The notes under the pieces are model-generated. The model ran no database searches, was not told the origin of the DNA, and saw only the letters and a program-made list of their open reading frames with translations. The translations under genes were made by a program, and so were the position numbers. Of a stretch of DNA of 64,000 nt, positions 1 to 8,236 are shown one piece after another (position 1 is the stretch's first letter; each line of letters begins with the position of its first letter). Source of the DNA: CBDHDJ01 sp965261645 (GTDB lineage: Bacteria > Pseudomonadota > Alphaproteobacteria > SHVV01); the NCBI GenBank assembly GCA_965261645.1, contig CBDHDJ010000004.1:558001-622000 (forward strand), given 5' to 3'.

Positions 1-2
1 AG

Positions 3-200
3 GAACTGCGTGTCAGGGGCGTTGAAGGGCTCCGCGTTGTCGATGCATCTGTAATGCCTTCTATTACCAGCGGAAATACAAACGCACCGGTCATTATGAT
101 CGCTGAAAAGGCCGCTGACTTTATTGCCGACATTCCGCCGCTTGAACCCATTTACCTGCCGTTCCACCGTCCAGAAACCCAGGAGCCGTCAACGCGGTGA
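3..200 (+). CDS. GMC oxidoreductase (choline dehydrogenase-like), C-terminal end
   Basis: The window opens inside this gene; 65 codons and a TGA are visible. The segment VVDASVMPSITSGNTNAP is the conserved C-terminal block of FAD-dependent GMC oxidoreductases, which holds the active-site Asn region and is followed by the MIAEKAAD helix. Choline or alcohol dehydrogenases of this family oxidise an alcohol to an aldehyde. The substrate cannot be told from the tail. A role in betaine metabolism would suit the proXVW operon further right, but that link is inference. The 5' part lies outside the window. Confidence 0.85.
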   Translation, partial: ELRVRGVEGLRVVDASVMPSITSGNTNAPVIMIAEKAADFIADIPPLEPIYLPFHRPETQEPSTR

Positions 201-334
201 CGGGATTGTCTCTCTAGGCCCTTACGGCACCGGCGTCCGAGAATCGACTCCGACTGCGCTCACGGTCATACCCTTGATATACTGTCGGCGAATTCGACCG
301 AAATGAAAGCCGAAGGCAGGGAGGCCTTGGTGCA

Positions 335-689
335 ATGAGTTCGACAGCCAACTCGGCCGGCGCCCGCGCGGTCGCCAATATCGTGCATGGCTACAGCAAT
401 CTCTTGGCGTTGGAGAAAACCCCGCCACTCGTCGTTTCACGCGGTGATGGGGTGCGCATTATTGACGAGGACGGCAAGGACTATATCGAAGGCGCCGCCG
501 GTATGTGTGGTGCGCCTCCTTCGGATTCAGCTGCCAGGAGCTGGCGGACGCCGCTATCGAGCAGTTCAGGAAGCTGCCCTACTATCACAGCCTGATCGAC
601 AAGACGACGGAGCCCATGATCGAGCTTGCCGAGCGTTTGACGGCGATGGCGCCGGTGCCGATGTCGAAGGTGTTTTTCGCCAATTCGGG
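335..689 (+). pseudogene. Class III (PLP) aminotransferase, frameshifted N-terminal fragment
   Basis: The first 57 residues are in one frame (start MSSTANSAGARAVANI) and contain the class III N-terminal block VSRGDGVRIIDEDGKDYIEG. The reading then jumps frame at about 504-507. There an extra TG dinucleotide (ATGTGTGG where ATGTGG is expected) separates AAGM from WCASFGF. The second frame runs through ELADAAIEQFRKLPYYHS and stops making sense at FFANSG, just before the PLP-binding GSEAN-type motif, where IS3 sequence begins. The Lys-bearing catalytic half is missing, so no activity is expected. The family (taurine-pyruvate or beta-alanine type) is clear; the exact substrate is not. Confidence 0.85.
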
Positions 690-1865
690 TTTATTACAGC
701 TGGTCCAAGGAGTTCCTGGAGGCCGGCAAGCGCCGGCTGGCGGGCGACACGGCGCGTGCAGCAACCAGCAGCGAGGTCACGGACCTTCGCCGGGAGGCGC
801 GGCAGCTGAAGGAAGTCGTTGCAGAGCAGGCCCTGGACCTGCGGCTGCTCAAAAAAAGCATGATCGCGGATGGGGGAGACGAGGAATGAGATACCCGGCC
901 GCCGAGAAACTGGAAATCATCCGCCTGGTCGAGCAATCCCGTCTGCCGGCACGCCGAACGCTGGACAAGCTCGGTATCCTGCCCGCTAGATTTACCGATG
1001 GTACGACCGCTACCAGAGCGGCGGGTACGAGGCGTTGAAAGACAGGCCCCCCAGGCCGAAGCAGGTCTGGAACCGTATCCCGGATGATGTTCGGGGGCGG
1101 GTCTTACGACTGGCCCTGGACGCGCCTGAACTGTCGCCACGTGAGCTGGCGACGCGCTTTATCGACACCGAAGGCTATTTTGTCTCAGAAGCTTCGGTCT
1201 ACGGCTGCTCAAGGCCCACGACCTGATCACTAGTCCAGCCTTCGTTGTGATCAAAGCCGCCGACGCGTTCAAGGACAAGACCGTCAGGCCCAATCGGCTG
1301 TGGCAGACAGACTTCACCTACCTCAAGGTCATCGGTTGGGGCTGGTTCTGTCTCTCGACCATCCTCGGCGACTTCTCGCGCTATATCATCGCCTGGAAAC
1401 TCTGCACGACGATGCGGACCGAGGACGTCACCGACACGCTGGAACTGGCGCTCAAGGCATCAGGCTGCGATCAGGCGAAGGTCGTCCATTAAGCCACGGC
1501 TGTTGTCCGACAACGGATCCAGCTATATCTCCGGCGACCTGGCTTAATGGCTCGATGATCAGAGCATGGAGCATGTCCGTGGCGCACCTTACCATCCCCA
1601 GACCCAGGGCAAGATCGAGCGCTGGCGCCAGACCCTCAAGAACCGGATCCTGCTCGAGAACTATTATCTGCCCGGTGATCTCCAAGCCCAGATCGGCGCC
1701 TTCGTCGAGCACTACAACCACCGGCGCTACCACGAGAGCTTGAATAACCTCACGCCCGCCGATGTCTACTTCGGGCGCGGCCAAACCATCCTGCTGGAAA
1801 GGGAAAGGATCAAACGAAAGACCATCGAGCACCAGCGCTTGCAACATCGCGACGCCGCTGCCTAG
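690..1865 (+). pseudogene. IS3-family transposase OrfA tail plus OrfB, multiply disabled
   Basis: The OrfA tail (SWSKEFLEAGKRRLAGDT to stop at 889) overlaps the OrfB ATG (886) as ATGA. An A7G run at 851-858 just upstream is a classical -1 slippery site for making an OrfAB fusion. OrfB carries the IS3 integrase core (WQTDFTYLKVIGWGWF, then HPQTQGKIERW with the catalytic Glu, then YNHRRYHESL). Comparison of frames shows about 1-base deletions near 990 and 1202, a 1-base insertion near 1490, and a stop replacing a Trp-preceding codon near 1546. It is inactive. Confidence 0.8.
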
Positions 1866-1939
1866 AATTAGCACCCAGGTGAGCTAAAGCCTCCGTTATT
1901 TTAGGCCCCACCCTGTTTCAAATCATCTGACGACGGACA
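690..1939 (+). mobile_element. IS3-family element, 5' truncated remnant
   Basis: The segment holds the tail of orfA and a degraded orfB, and ends in non-coding DNA finishing CAAATCATCTGACGACGGACA. The same right end closes the remnant near 56.5 kb, so the two are related elements. No left inverted repeat is seen: the element joins the aminotransferase directly within orfA. Confidence 0.7.
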
Positions 1940-1958
1940 TCCCGGAGGTCGTTGCAGG

Positions 1959-2151
1959 TCAGTCGATTTCCACGCGGCCGGCGCCCAATTCCCGACCTGA
2001 CGCAGCGACAGGGGACAATGGATGGAGTTTGGCGAGGATGTGGCGCGCCGGATTAGTTTCTGGGATTGCATCTCGATTGATCCGATGCGTCCAGGTCTTG
2101 GCGCCATTCGCTACCGTGTAGAACGATCTTTCCGAAACAAAATAGAGGCTG
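1959..2151 (-). pseudogene. Unrecognised C-terminal protein fragment
   Basis: About 63 codons on the minus strand end in TGA at 1959. They read LYFVSERSFYTVANGAKTW and so on, to GRELGAGRVEID. The upstream side is cut by an IS3 fragment at 2152 and the downstream side meets the IS3 remnant ending at 1939. I do not recognise the family. Length and composition look like a real coding end rather than chance, but that is a judgement. Confidence 0.35.
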
Positions 2152-2436
2152 TGTAGCGCACCCGGTTCCTTGGACACAAGTTTGTCTCACGCGGCGGGCC
2201 TGATTGAGATCGCGGCGTGCCACGCCTGACGAGCTTGAGCGGGGCTCAGGTAGCCGTTCTTTTCGACGATCCACTGGGCATTGTAGAGTTCGACGAAGTC
2301 GCGGACGGCGTCCCGCAGCTCCGCGATGTTGCGGTAGATGCGACCATGGATGATCTGTTCCTTCAGCGTGCGATTGAACCGCTCGGCGACGCCGTTGGTC
2401 TGGGGCTCGGCGACGAAGGCGTAGGACGGCTGGATG
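2152..2436 (-). mobile_element. 285-bp left-end fragment of the 1,414-bp IS3 element
   Basis: It starts with the same tip TGTAGCGCACCCGGTTCC as the adjacent full copy and matches its first 285 bases, breaking off at GGCTGGATG. A full copy in the same orientation follows immediately at 2437, giving a partial tandem. It carries the last 80 or so codons of the OrfB transposase (stop at 2187). Confidence 0.9.
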
Positions 2437-2471
2437 TGTAGCGCACCCGGTTCCTTGGACACAAGTTTGTC

Positions 2472-3377
2472 TCACGCGGCGGGCCTGATTGAGATCGCGG
2501 CGTGCCACGCCTGACGAGCTTGAGCGGGGCTCAGGTAGCCGTTCTTTTCGACGATCCACTGGGCATTGTAGAGTTCGACGAAGTCGCGGACGGCGTCCCG
2601 CAGCTCCGCGATGTTGCGGTAGATGCGACCATGGATGATCTGTTCCTTCAGCGTGCGATTGAACCGCTCGGCGACGCCGTTGGTCTGGGGCTCGGCGACG
2701 AAGGCGTAGGACGGCTGGATGCCCCAGAACTTGATCTGGTTGGTGAAGTGGTCCGACAGATACTGGGAGCCGTGATCCATCCGCAAGGCCAGCCCCCGAG
2801 CCGCGCCGGCCGCGGTCGAGCCATACAGCCCGGCAAGCCCCATGGAGATCGGCTGCAGGGCGGCGAAGCGGTCGCCGCGCTTGCAGACATGCCAGCCGAC
2901 ACACTCGGCGTTCCAATGCTCGACGGCGGTGAAGATCCAGCCCCAGCCGTCGTCCACCGTGAACACCCGAACGCCATCGGTGCCCCACATGAGGTTCGGG
3001 GCATGAGTGATGATCTCACCGTCATGGGGATTGCCGCCACGGCGGCGGCAGCGATGGGGCGAGAGCAGATTGTTCTCGCGCATCAGGCGGAGCACCCGCT
3101 TGCGGGCAACCCGGATGTCGCGACAGACCCGAAGCCGAGCCCAGACCTTGCGGTAGCCCTCGCCCTCCCAGGGCGATGCCTCCAGGTCGGCTTCGATCGC
3201 CACCAGCAGCGCCTGGTCCGAGATCGCGGGCTTCGGTCCCCGACGCTTTGCCGGCGGCTGCTCGGCGTGCTGGCCGGAGGTCATGGCGTAGAACGAGGAG
3301 CGGGCCATGCCCCAGGCGGCGCAGACCCGCCGCAGGCCGTAGGCCAGACCCGTGCCGGGCGAGGTGGCGGCACTCAT
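2472..3377 (-). CDS. IS3-family transposase OrfB (DDE integrase)
   Basis: A 301-aa DDE recombinase catalyses cutting and joining of the IS ends. It has an HTH_21-like N-terminal segment (EGYRKVWARLR, RVLRLMRENNLL), followed by an rve core. The core contains MWGTDGVRVF (first Asp), MDHGSQYLSDHF (second Asp) and the block TNGVAERFNRTLKEQ with the catalytic Glu. The start overlaps the orfA stop by four bases (ATGA), so it is translationally coupled or reached by frameshift. It is intact, and identical in length to the copy at 12983. Confidence 0.92.
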   Translation of the reverse strand: MSAATSPGTGLAYGLRRVCAAWGMARSSFYAMTSGQHAEQPPAKRRGPKPAISDQALLVAIEADLEASPWEGEGYRKVWARLRVCRDIRVARKRVLRLMRENNLLSPHRCRRRGGNPHDGEIITHAPNLMWGTDGVRVFTVDDGWGWIFTAVEHWNAECVGWHVCKRGDRFAALQPISMGLAGLYGSTAAGAARGLALRMDHGSQYLSDHFTNQIKFWGIQPSYAFVAEPQTNGVAERFNRTLKEQIIHGRIYRNIAELRDAVRDFVELYNAQWIVEKNGYLSPAQARQAWHAAISIRPAA

Positions 3378-3805
3378 CGCCGCGACCTCCGCCGCCCCAA
3401 AGGGCCGAAGGTCTCCGTCTTGGCCTCCAGCAGTTCCACCTGCATGGTCAACTCTCCGATCCGCTTCATGGCGCTATCCAGTTCCGCCTGCACCGGATCG
3501 CCCTTGCGTTGCTTGAGCGAGGCGTCGATCCCGCCGGTCGCTTTCTCACGCCACTGCTCGAGCCGGAAGATCTCTACGCCCAACTGGCGCGACAGAAGTT
3601 GCACCGGCTCGTCACGCAAAAGCCGCAGAACGACCTCACGCTTGCGCGCCACCGTCCATCGCTGGCCAAGTCCCAGCGGGCCTGCCGGCAAAGCCTGGCC
3701 TGGGGAAAACGGGGACGAGCCAAGCTCGCCCGCATTTACCACAGGCCCATCAACAGCAACTTTCTTATCAAAATTATCGGTCATGTTCCGGTCCTCCTTG
3801 GACAC
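3374..3805 (-). CDS. IS3-family OrfA (helix-turn-helix protein)
   Basis: A 143-aa protein carries a central helix-turn-helix (RKREVVLRLLRDEPVQLLSR, then GVEIFRLEQWREK). A C-terminal heptad-like helix (AMKRIGELTMQVELLEAKTE) is typical of the leucine zipper of IS3 OrfA proteins, which bind the IS ends and multimerise with OrfB. A second Met at residue 8 could also be the start. The second copy at 13885 is the same. Confidence 0.85.
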   Translation of the reverse strand: MSKEDRNMTDNFDKKVAVDGPVVNAGELGSSPFSPGQALPAGPLGLGQRWTVARKREVVLRLLRDEPVQLLSRQLGVEIFRLEQWREKATGGIDASLKQRKGDPVQAELDSAMKRIGELTMQVELLEAKTETFGPLGRRRSRR

Positions 3806-3896
3806 TTCGATTAAGCCAATTCTGTGTCCAAGGAAATCGGGTCCGACTCACTGATCGTAATTTTCGTTTACGCCGCTGGATCGGGAGACTGTGCGT

Positions 3897-4547
3897 ATGC
3901 TGAGATTCGCTGAAGAGATCATGCTGCTTCTGCTCGATGACAAGGGCGGGCGTTTTATTGACACACGTTCGACGTCGCGGGAGTGCGCGCTTGCCGGCGC
4001 GGTTCTGATGGATTTAGCCCTGGAGGGCCGAATTGACACCGACCCGGAACGGCTCTTCATGATCGACCCGGCACCGCTTGAAGATGATCTGCTCGATCCG
4101 ACGCTTGCCCGCATCGCGCAATCCGTGGAGACACACGACCCCGGCCACTGGGTCAACCAAACGGTCGCCTATGCCGGTGATATCCAGGAACGCTCCCTCG
4201 CCCGTCTCGTCGAGCGCGGCATTCTGCGACGGGAGGATGACCGCTTCATGTGGGTGTTCCACGAGCGGCGCTACCCGATCATCGACAACAAGACCGTCCG
4301 GGAAGTGAAGCTGCGGATCATGGGGGTCCTGTTCAGCGATGAGATTCCGGATGCGCGTGATATCGTCATCATCTCCCTTGCCGATGCTTGCGGTATATTC
4401 GGCGGCATTCTTTCTGGACAGGAGTTGGCGCGCGCCGCCCAACGCATCGCTCAGGTCCGCAAGATGGACCTGATCGGCCGGGAGGTCTCGAAAGCGGTGC
4501 GGGACATCGAATCGTCCCTCGCCACCGCAATGGCGCCGATGCTCTGA
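3897..4547 (+). CDS. GPP34 (GOLPH3/Vps74-like) domain protein
   Basis: A 216-aa protein begins MLRFAEEIMLLLLDDKGGRF and matches the GPP34 fold throughout: LAGAVLMDLALEGRI, then RLVERGILRRE, then the basic ERRYPIIDN patch, then DIVIISLADACGI. In eukaryotes this domain binds phosphatidylinositol-4-phosphate and Golgi enzymes. Bacterial members, common in actinobacteria, have no settled role. I chose ATG 3897 because GGGAG lies about 9 bases upstream; GTG 3891 is possible. It is followed by a STAS gene 149 bp downstream, so it may belong to the same signalling locus. Confidence 0.85.
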   Translation: MLRFAEEIMLLLLDDKGGRFIDTRSTSRECALAGAVLMDLALEGRIDTDPERLFMIDPAPLEDDLLDPTLARIAQSVETHDPGHWVNQTVAYAGDIQERSLARLVERGILRREDDRFMWVFHERRYPIIDNKTVREVKLRIMGVLFSDEIPDARDIVIISLADACGIFGGILSGQELARAAQRIAQVRKMDLIGREVSKAVRDIESSLATAMAPML

Positions 4548-4696
4548 AGCGCGACCACCCGGAACCGCCGGGTCACTTGTAATTTTCTCTTCCCGGCCAA
4601 CCACACACATATCCACTCCCACGCAAGATTGAGTTTGGGCGATCGAGCTAATACAACGTATGAACAGCACCAGCAGGGACTTGGGAGACGAAGGCG

Positions 4697-5035
4697 ATGG
4701 ATGTCACGACCGAACGGCAAGACGGTGTATTGTCCGCCCAGGTGGGCGGACGCATTGACGGCTCCAACGCCGCTGAGTTCGAGGAGGCCATCAGAACAGC
4801 AATCGAAGAAAGCGATCGAGCGGTGATCATGGATTTCGAGAAGCTCGTCTACATCAGCAGCGCCAGTCTTCGCGCCATCCTCCTGACCGCCAAGTCCCTT
4901 GGCAACCGGAACGCCAAGTTAGCACTCTGCTCCCTGTCCGATCAGATCCGGGAGATCTTCGAGATAAGCGGTTTCGACAAGATCATCACGATCCACCCGT
5001 CGAAGGCCGAGGCGCTCGCTTCCCTCCACGACTGA
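4697..5035 (+). CDS. STAS-domain anti-sigma factor antagonist
   Basis: A 112-aa single STAS domain shows a beta strand LSAQVGGRIDGSNAAEFE, then VIMDFEKLVYISSASLRAIL, then IREIFEISGFDKII. Ser in the YISSASLR loop is the usual site phosphorylated by an RsbW-type kinase. When unphosphorylated, the antagonist binds the kinase and frees its partner. A purine-rich GGGAGACGAAGG precedes the ATG. Remnants of a SpoIIE phosphatase and an RsbW-type kinase lie 2 kb downstream beyond IS insertions, so this was probably the first gene of a partner-switching operon. Confidence 0.92.
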   Translation: MDVTTERQDGVLSAQVGGRIDGSNAAEFEEAIRTAIEESDRAVIMDFEKLVYISSASLRAILLTAKSLGNRNAKLALCSLSDQIREIFEISGFDKIITIHPSKAEALASLHD

Positions 5036-5057
5036 CGGCGTGGGTTTGGCAACCACT

Positions 5058-5232
5058 GTCAATCGGCGTGCAAAAGTGGTTCTGGCTCAATCTCGATACA
5101 GTTTCCTCAGACGGAAACGACGAGGCTCGCTCGGAGCGGATCGAGATTGGCGCGCCCATACATCTGGCACTTGAGCGTTTTCAGTTTGTTGATCTGGCCC
5201 TCCCTTCGACCGTTGGACCACGGTTTGTTATC
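5058..5232 (-). mobile_element. ISL3-family end remnant
   Basis: The minus strand encodes PWSNGRREGQINKLKTLK followed by MYGRANLDPLRA, ending at 5107. This is the typical C-terminus of ISL3 transposases, including the catalytic Glu in the EGQIN block. The outer end TGTCAATCGGCGTGCAAAAG is an ISL3-type terminal repeat. Only about 40 codons remain. Confidence 0.75.
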
Positions 5233-5513
5233 CGGCGCAGAAATTTGACCCCTAGAATCATGGGATATCAACGGTTTATCGCGCCGATCGGCGTCGAACC
5301 TGCGCGCCGAATAACAATCCATCGTTCAGACGCGTTGGCTGAGTGGCAGCAACTTGCAGCCTGAGCGCCACTGCATCATAGGTAAACGTTCGGCTAAGCC
5401 GGGATAGCGAGGGTCGGCAGAGCTAGCGAACGTCCGCTGAGTGAGAAGATTGGTCGGCTGCCCGCGCCGACGTCACCTGTCGGCCGAACGACTCCACGGC
5501 CTGGCCGAACGTG
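5233..5513. other. IS-end debris, no gene
   Basis: On the plus strand a short in-frame tail reads RRITIHRSDALAEWQQLAA before a stop at 5364. A very similar tail (LAEWRQIAA) occurs at 56,570, so it is probably the last residues of a transposase. Nothing else is recognised up to the IS110 end. Confidence 0.4.
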
Positions 5514-5648
5514 TGTGGACGCCCCCGTTGATGCAAGCAGTTTTTGGTCGGCTCGGTGCATGCGGTCAGGTGCTGTCGTGTGTCCGGCCTCTCTATGCGG
5601 CAGATGACACGCCGCGGGCCCGTATGGAGATACGCGGATTGGGTCCAA

Positions 5649-5826
5649 AGGCTTATCCCTCTGGCTCCGGTAGGATCAACGGGTAGTGGCCTCGATGCTA
5701 CGCGCGCAGCGGCGCGACCCGGCTAAGGCCCAGGCAAAGTGCGCTTTCGCGACCAACTACCCGCTCGCCAACCGACAACTGCGTAGCCCCCTCATATTGC
5801 GTTACCGGATGCAGAGGGATAAGCCT
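5649..5826. mobile_element. 178-bp MITE-like non-autonomous element
   Basis: The ends are inverted repeats of about 24 bases: AGGCTTATCCCTCTG, five variable bases, GGTA, against the same on the other strand at the right. The 10-bp direct repeat TTGGGTCCAA flanks it at 5639-5648 and 5827-5836. The related IS110 at 60.8 kb reads straight through this point, so the empty site is known. There is no coding capacity. Target length suggests mobilisation by an IS4/IS231-type transposase, but that is inference. Confidence 0.8.
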
Positions 5827-5966
5827 TTGGGTCCAAATCGGTTACGCGAGCTTGAAAGCTCTCCGTTCGGATGCTGGTTTTCCCAACCCGGTCTCGTTGA
5901 CCTTTGCCCTTACCTGTCCTCCGTCCTGCCCACATCCCCGACGGCTTCCCGCACTTCGCCGTTCTC

Positions 5967-6989
5967 TCAGGCGGTGGCGGGAGCCCGGTAGCTCTCCTTC
6001 TTCGTCAGTAGCGCCCAGACGATGCGCGCCATCCTGTTGGCCAGCGCCACCGCGACGAGCATCCTCGGCTTGCGCGCCAGCATCCCGGCCAGCCAGGGGT
6101 CCGTCGTCACGCCGCGCCGAACCGCCCAGCGGACCACAGTCATCGCGCCTGTGATCAGCAGCCGTCTCAGATCGCGCTGGCCCATCTTCGATATCTTGCC
6201 CAGCTTCGGCTTGCCGCCGGTCGTGTGCTGGCGCGGCACGAGGCCGAGCCAAGCGGAGAAGTCGCGGCCGCGCCGGAAACTCTCCATCGGCGGTGCGAAG
6301 GCCTGGATTGCCATCGCGCTGATCGGCCCGATCCCCGGCACGCTCATCAGGCGCCTCGCCTCCTCATCCTGCCGTGCTCTCACGTGGACCTCCCTCTCCA
6401 GGCCCGCAATCTTCGCATCGAGGCCGGCGATCTGCTCAAGCAGAAGGCCGGCCAGCTCGCGGACCGCTTCCGGCAACCTCGAAGCCGGTCCCTCAAGCGC
6501 CGAGGCCAGCCGGCCGACATGAGCCGGCCCCTGCGGGGCAATGACACCGAACTCCGCCAGATGGCCGCGCAGCGCATTAATCGTCTGGGTGCGCTGGCGC
6601 ACCAGAAGATCGCGCGTCCGGAACAGCATGCCCCGAGCCTGCTGTTCCTCCGTCTTCACAGCCACAAAGCGCATGGTCGGCCGCGACGACGCCTCGCAGA
6701 TCGCCTCCGCATCCGATGCGTCGTTCTTTTGCCGCTTGACGTACGCTTTGACGTAGATCGGTGGGACCAGTCGCACCGCATGGCCGAGACTGCCGATCTC
6801 CCGGCCCCAATGGTGCGCGCCGCCGCACGCCTCCATCGCCACCGTGCAGCGTGGCTGCGCAGCCACAAAGTCCAACAGCTTCGCCCGGCTCAGCTTCTTG
6901 CGGAACGCAACCGACCCATCCGCCCGCGCACCGTGCAGCTGAAAGCTGTTCTTCGCCAGATCGATCCCGATCATGTGAACCTGTTCCAT
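5967..6989 (-). CDS. IS110-family transposase (DEDD)
   Basis: A 340-aa protein contains an N-terminal DEDD RuvC-like domain: IGIDLAKNSFQLHG (first Asp), VAMEACGGAHHWGRE (Glu) and KNDASDAEAICEA (Asp pair). A C-terminal transposase_20 domain has MSVPGIGPISAMAI and the conserved Ser region SAWLGLVPRQHTTGGK. It is full length and looks intact. IS110 enzymes insert without terminal cleavage of the classical kind and are guided by a bridge RNA from the element's non-coding end. Here the non-coding left end is disrupted by the MITE-like element. Confidence 0.92.
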   Translation of the reverse strand: MEQVHMIGIDLAKNSFQLHGARADGSVAFRKKLSRAKLLDFVAAQPRCTVAMEACGGAHHWGREIGSLGHAVRLVPPIYVKAYVKRQKNDASDAEAICEASSRPTMRFVAVKTEEQQARGMLFRTRDLLVRQRTQTINALRGHLAEFGVIAPQGPAHVGRLASALEGPASRLPEAVRELAGLLLEQIAGLDAKIAGLEREVHVRARQDEEARRLMSVPGIGPISAMAIQAFAPPMESFRRGRDFSAWLGLVPRQHTTGGKPKLGKISKMGQRDLRRLLITGAMTVVRWAVRRGVTTDPWLAGMLARKPRMLVAVALANRMARIVWALLTKKESYRAPATA

Positions 6990-7073
6990 GGACGCCCCCT
7001 TCCTTGCTTGGCGTTAACAACACCGCCAACCTGGCACATCGCGATGCCGTCGGGAGGGGCGTCCACCCCATCG

Positions 7074-7273
7074 GTTACCATCATAGTCTTCACGAGCCAG
7101 TTGGGTTTCCTCTGACAATGCTCCTGCGCCACGTCTTCGAGGGCTCGCCGCCGCGCGACGCCGAGAACGCCAGTATGGCGGTTTTCGAGGCCGCGAATTC
7201 CTTTGCCGGCGACACGCCCCAGTCCGACGACGTCACCTGTCTGACGCTCTACCGCCCCGGGGCGGTCGGGTGA
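7074..7273 (+). pseudogene. SpoIIE-type PP2C phosphatase, C-terminal remnant
   Basis: About 65 codons survive, ending FAGDTPQSDDVTCLTLYR then PGAVG and TGA. The QSDDVTCL block is the C-terminal metal-binding Asp motif of SpoIIE/RsbU phosphatases, which dephosphorylate STAS antagonists. The upstream catalytic part has been lost at the IS110 boundary. The stop overlaps the GTG of the next gene (GTGA), showing they were one operon. Confidence 0.8.
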
Positions 7274-7511
7274 GCGCGACGCTCTCCCTGCGCATCGAAA
7301 CCAGGCGGGACGAACTCCGGCGCCTCGACGCGGCCGTCGAGGATCTGGCACAAGCGGAAGGCTGGCCCCCCGATCTCGTCTTCCAGATCAAGCTGGTCCT
7401 GGAAGAGCTGGGGATCAACATCGTGAACCACGGGCACGACGATGGCCGGAGCCACGAAATCGAGATCGAGCTCACCTCGAATGCCGACGCGCTCACCATC
7501 GAGATCACGGA
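7270..7511 (+). pseudogene. RsbW-type anti-sigma kinase (HATPase), 3' truncated
   Basis: It starts GTG within the upstream stop (SATLSLRIETRRDELRRLD). The N-box of GHKL kinases is visible as FQIKLVLEELGINIVNHG, and the strand LTIEITD where the G1 box begins. At 7512 an IS21-derived element cuts the gene exactly at this Asp, so the ATP lid and C-terminus are missing. The complete protein would phosphorylate the STAS partner and bind a sigma factor or other target. Confidence 0.85.
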
Positions 7512-8057
7512 TGTCAACGGCGGAGCAAAAAGGGACCACTACGGCGGTGTAAAATGGGACCACTTGGCGGCTGCGGGCTTGTCCCCGCAGTCCATGGGAG
7601 GGTCCCGCGCGCGACGTGGCGTGCCCTCAACAGGCCGACGCGGCGGCGCGCGCGGGAGGGACCTGTGGGCCCACGGGGTCAAGCGTGGGCTGAGTGATTG
7701 GTTCAGTTCGCCGTCGGGGTTTGACGCCTGCGGCTCTGGTTGAGCCGGTAGCTGTCGCCGTTCATCTCGAGGATGTTGACGTGGTGGGTGAGGCGGCGAT
7801 ACCCCGGCGGCACCGAGAACGACAGCATCTTACGGACCGTCTTGCGGTCCAAACCAAACACCGGCGAGGCCTCGCGGGTGCTCATCCCCTCGACACGGCA
7901 CGCCCGCCGAACCCGTGCGTACAAGTCCACTCGATACATCTCCCCGCCTTCCAGTCAGAGCTACTCTGACCGAAGGCTATAGACGGTCCCATTTTGGCCC
8001 GCCGCAGCCGGATCGACCGGCCGCTTCAGTGGGGGATTATTGCTCCGCCGTTCTCAG
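7512..8057 (-). mobile_element. 546-bp internal-deletion derivative of an IS21-family element
   Basis: The ends are TGTCAACGGCGGAGCAA and the inverted TGAGAACGGCGGAGCAA, with the TG...CA tips of IS21. Subterminal repeats of AAAAGGGACCAC and AAAATGGGACCAC lie at the left. It retains both ends but only the start of istA fused to the end of istB, so it cannot move by itself. It truncates the kinase gene. No target duplication is evident. Confidence 0.8.
7703..7939 (-). pseudogene. IstA N-terminus fused in frame to IstB C-terminus
   Basis: A 78-aa open frame begins MYRVDLYARVRRACRVEGMS with the helix-turn-helix STREASPVFGLDRKTVRKML of IS21 IstA. It then switches after PPGYRR to HHVNILEMNGDSYRLNQS, which is the C-terminus of IstB (compare HHCHIVNIRGNSYRMKDH in the complete IstB at 59538). 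A deletion of roughly 2 kb has joined the two genes without breaking the frame. It could give a small DNA-binding protein, but expression is unknown. Confidence 0.8.
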
Positions 8058-8236
8058 TGTGGCGGTTACGGCTCATTTTGTCCTCCTTTCGAGAGGGCAA
8101 AATGCGCCAAACTCTTTAATAAATCTGGACCACTTTTAGGGGGTCACTCCAACCGGTCAGCTGGAACATGTGCTGACGCCACTTCTTTACGTCATAGACG
8201 GACGGAACCAATAGGACGCCTGCGCGGTTCCCTTCA
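8058..8236. other. Intergenic, IS-end debris
   Basis: No gene is seen. Bases 8126-8150 (AATCTGGACCAC then AGGGGGTCACTCC) resemble the IS end at 42920-42950. No clear terminator for the proW gene is visible. Confidence 0.4.

Larger units (their letters stand above)
2437..3850 (-). mobile_element. IS3-family insertion sequence, complete copy 1 (1,414 bp)
   Basis: The ends are imperfect inverted repeats: left TGTAGCGCACCCGGTTCCTT and, on the other strand at the right, TGAGTCGGACCCGATTTCC, both followed by TTGGACACA. The same 1,414-bp unit recurs at 12948-14361. The outer flanks of the tandem (CTG before 2152, CTG after 3850) could be a 3-bp target duplication, normal for IS3. Confidence 0.92.
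5514..7072 (-). mobile_element. IS110-family (IS1111 group) element no. 1
   Basis: The outer bases TGTGGACGCCCCC and, at the right, the complement of GGTGGACGCCCC are the inverted ends of this IS110 type. The long non-coding left portion, where the bridge RNA of IS110 elements is expected, has been interrupted by a 178-bp element (5649-5826). A close relative is at 60779-62228. The insertion separates STAS from the SpoIIE remnant. Confidence 0.85.

Noticed and set aside
2502..3854. A 450-codon plus-strand frame across the IS3 element (repeated at 13013-14416)
   Set aside because: It is antisense to both orfA and orfB and ends beyond the IS. The same shadow in both IS copies shows it follows the IS, not a host gene.
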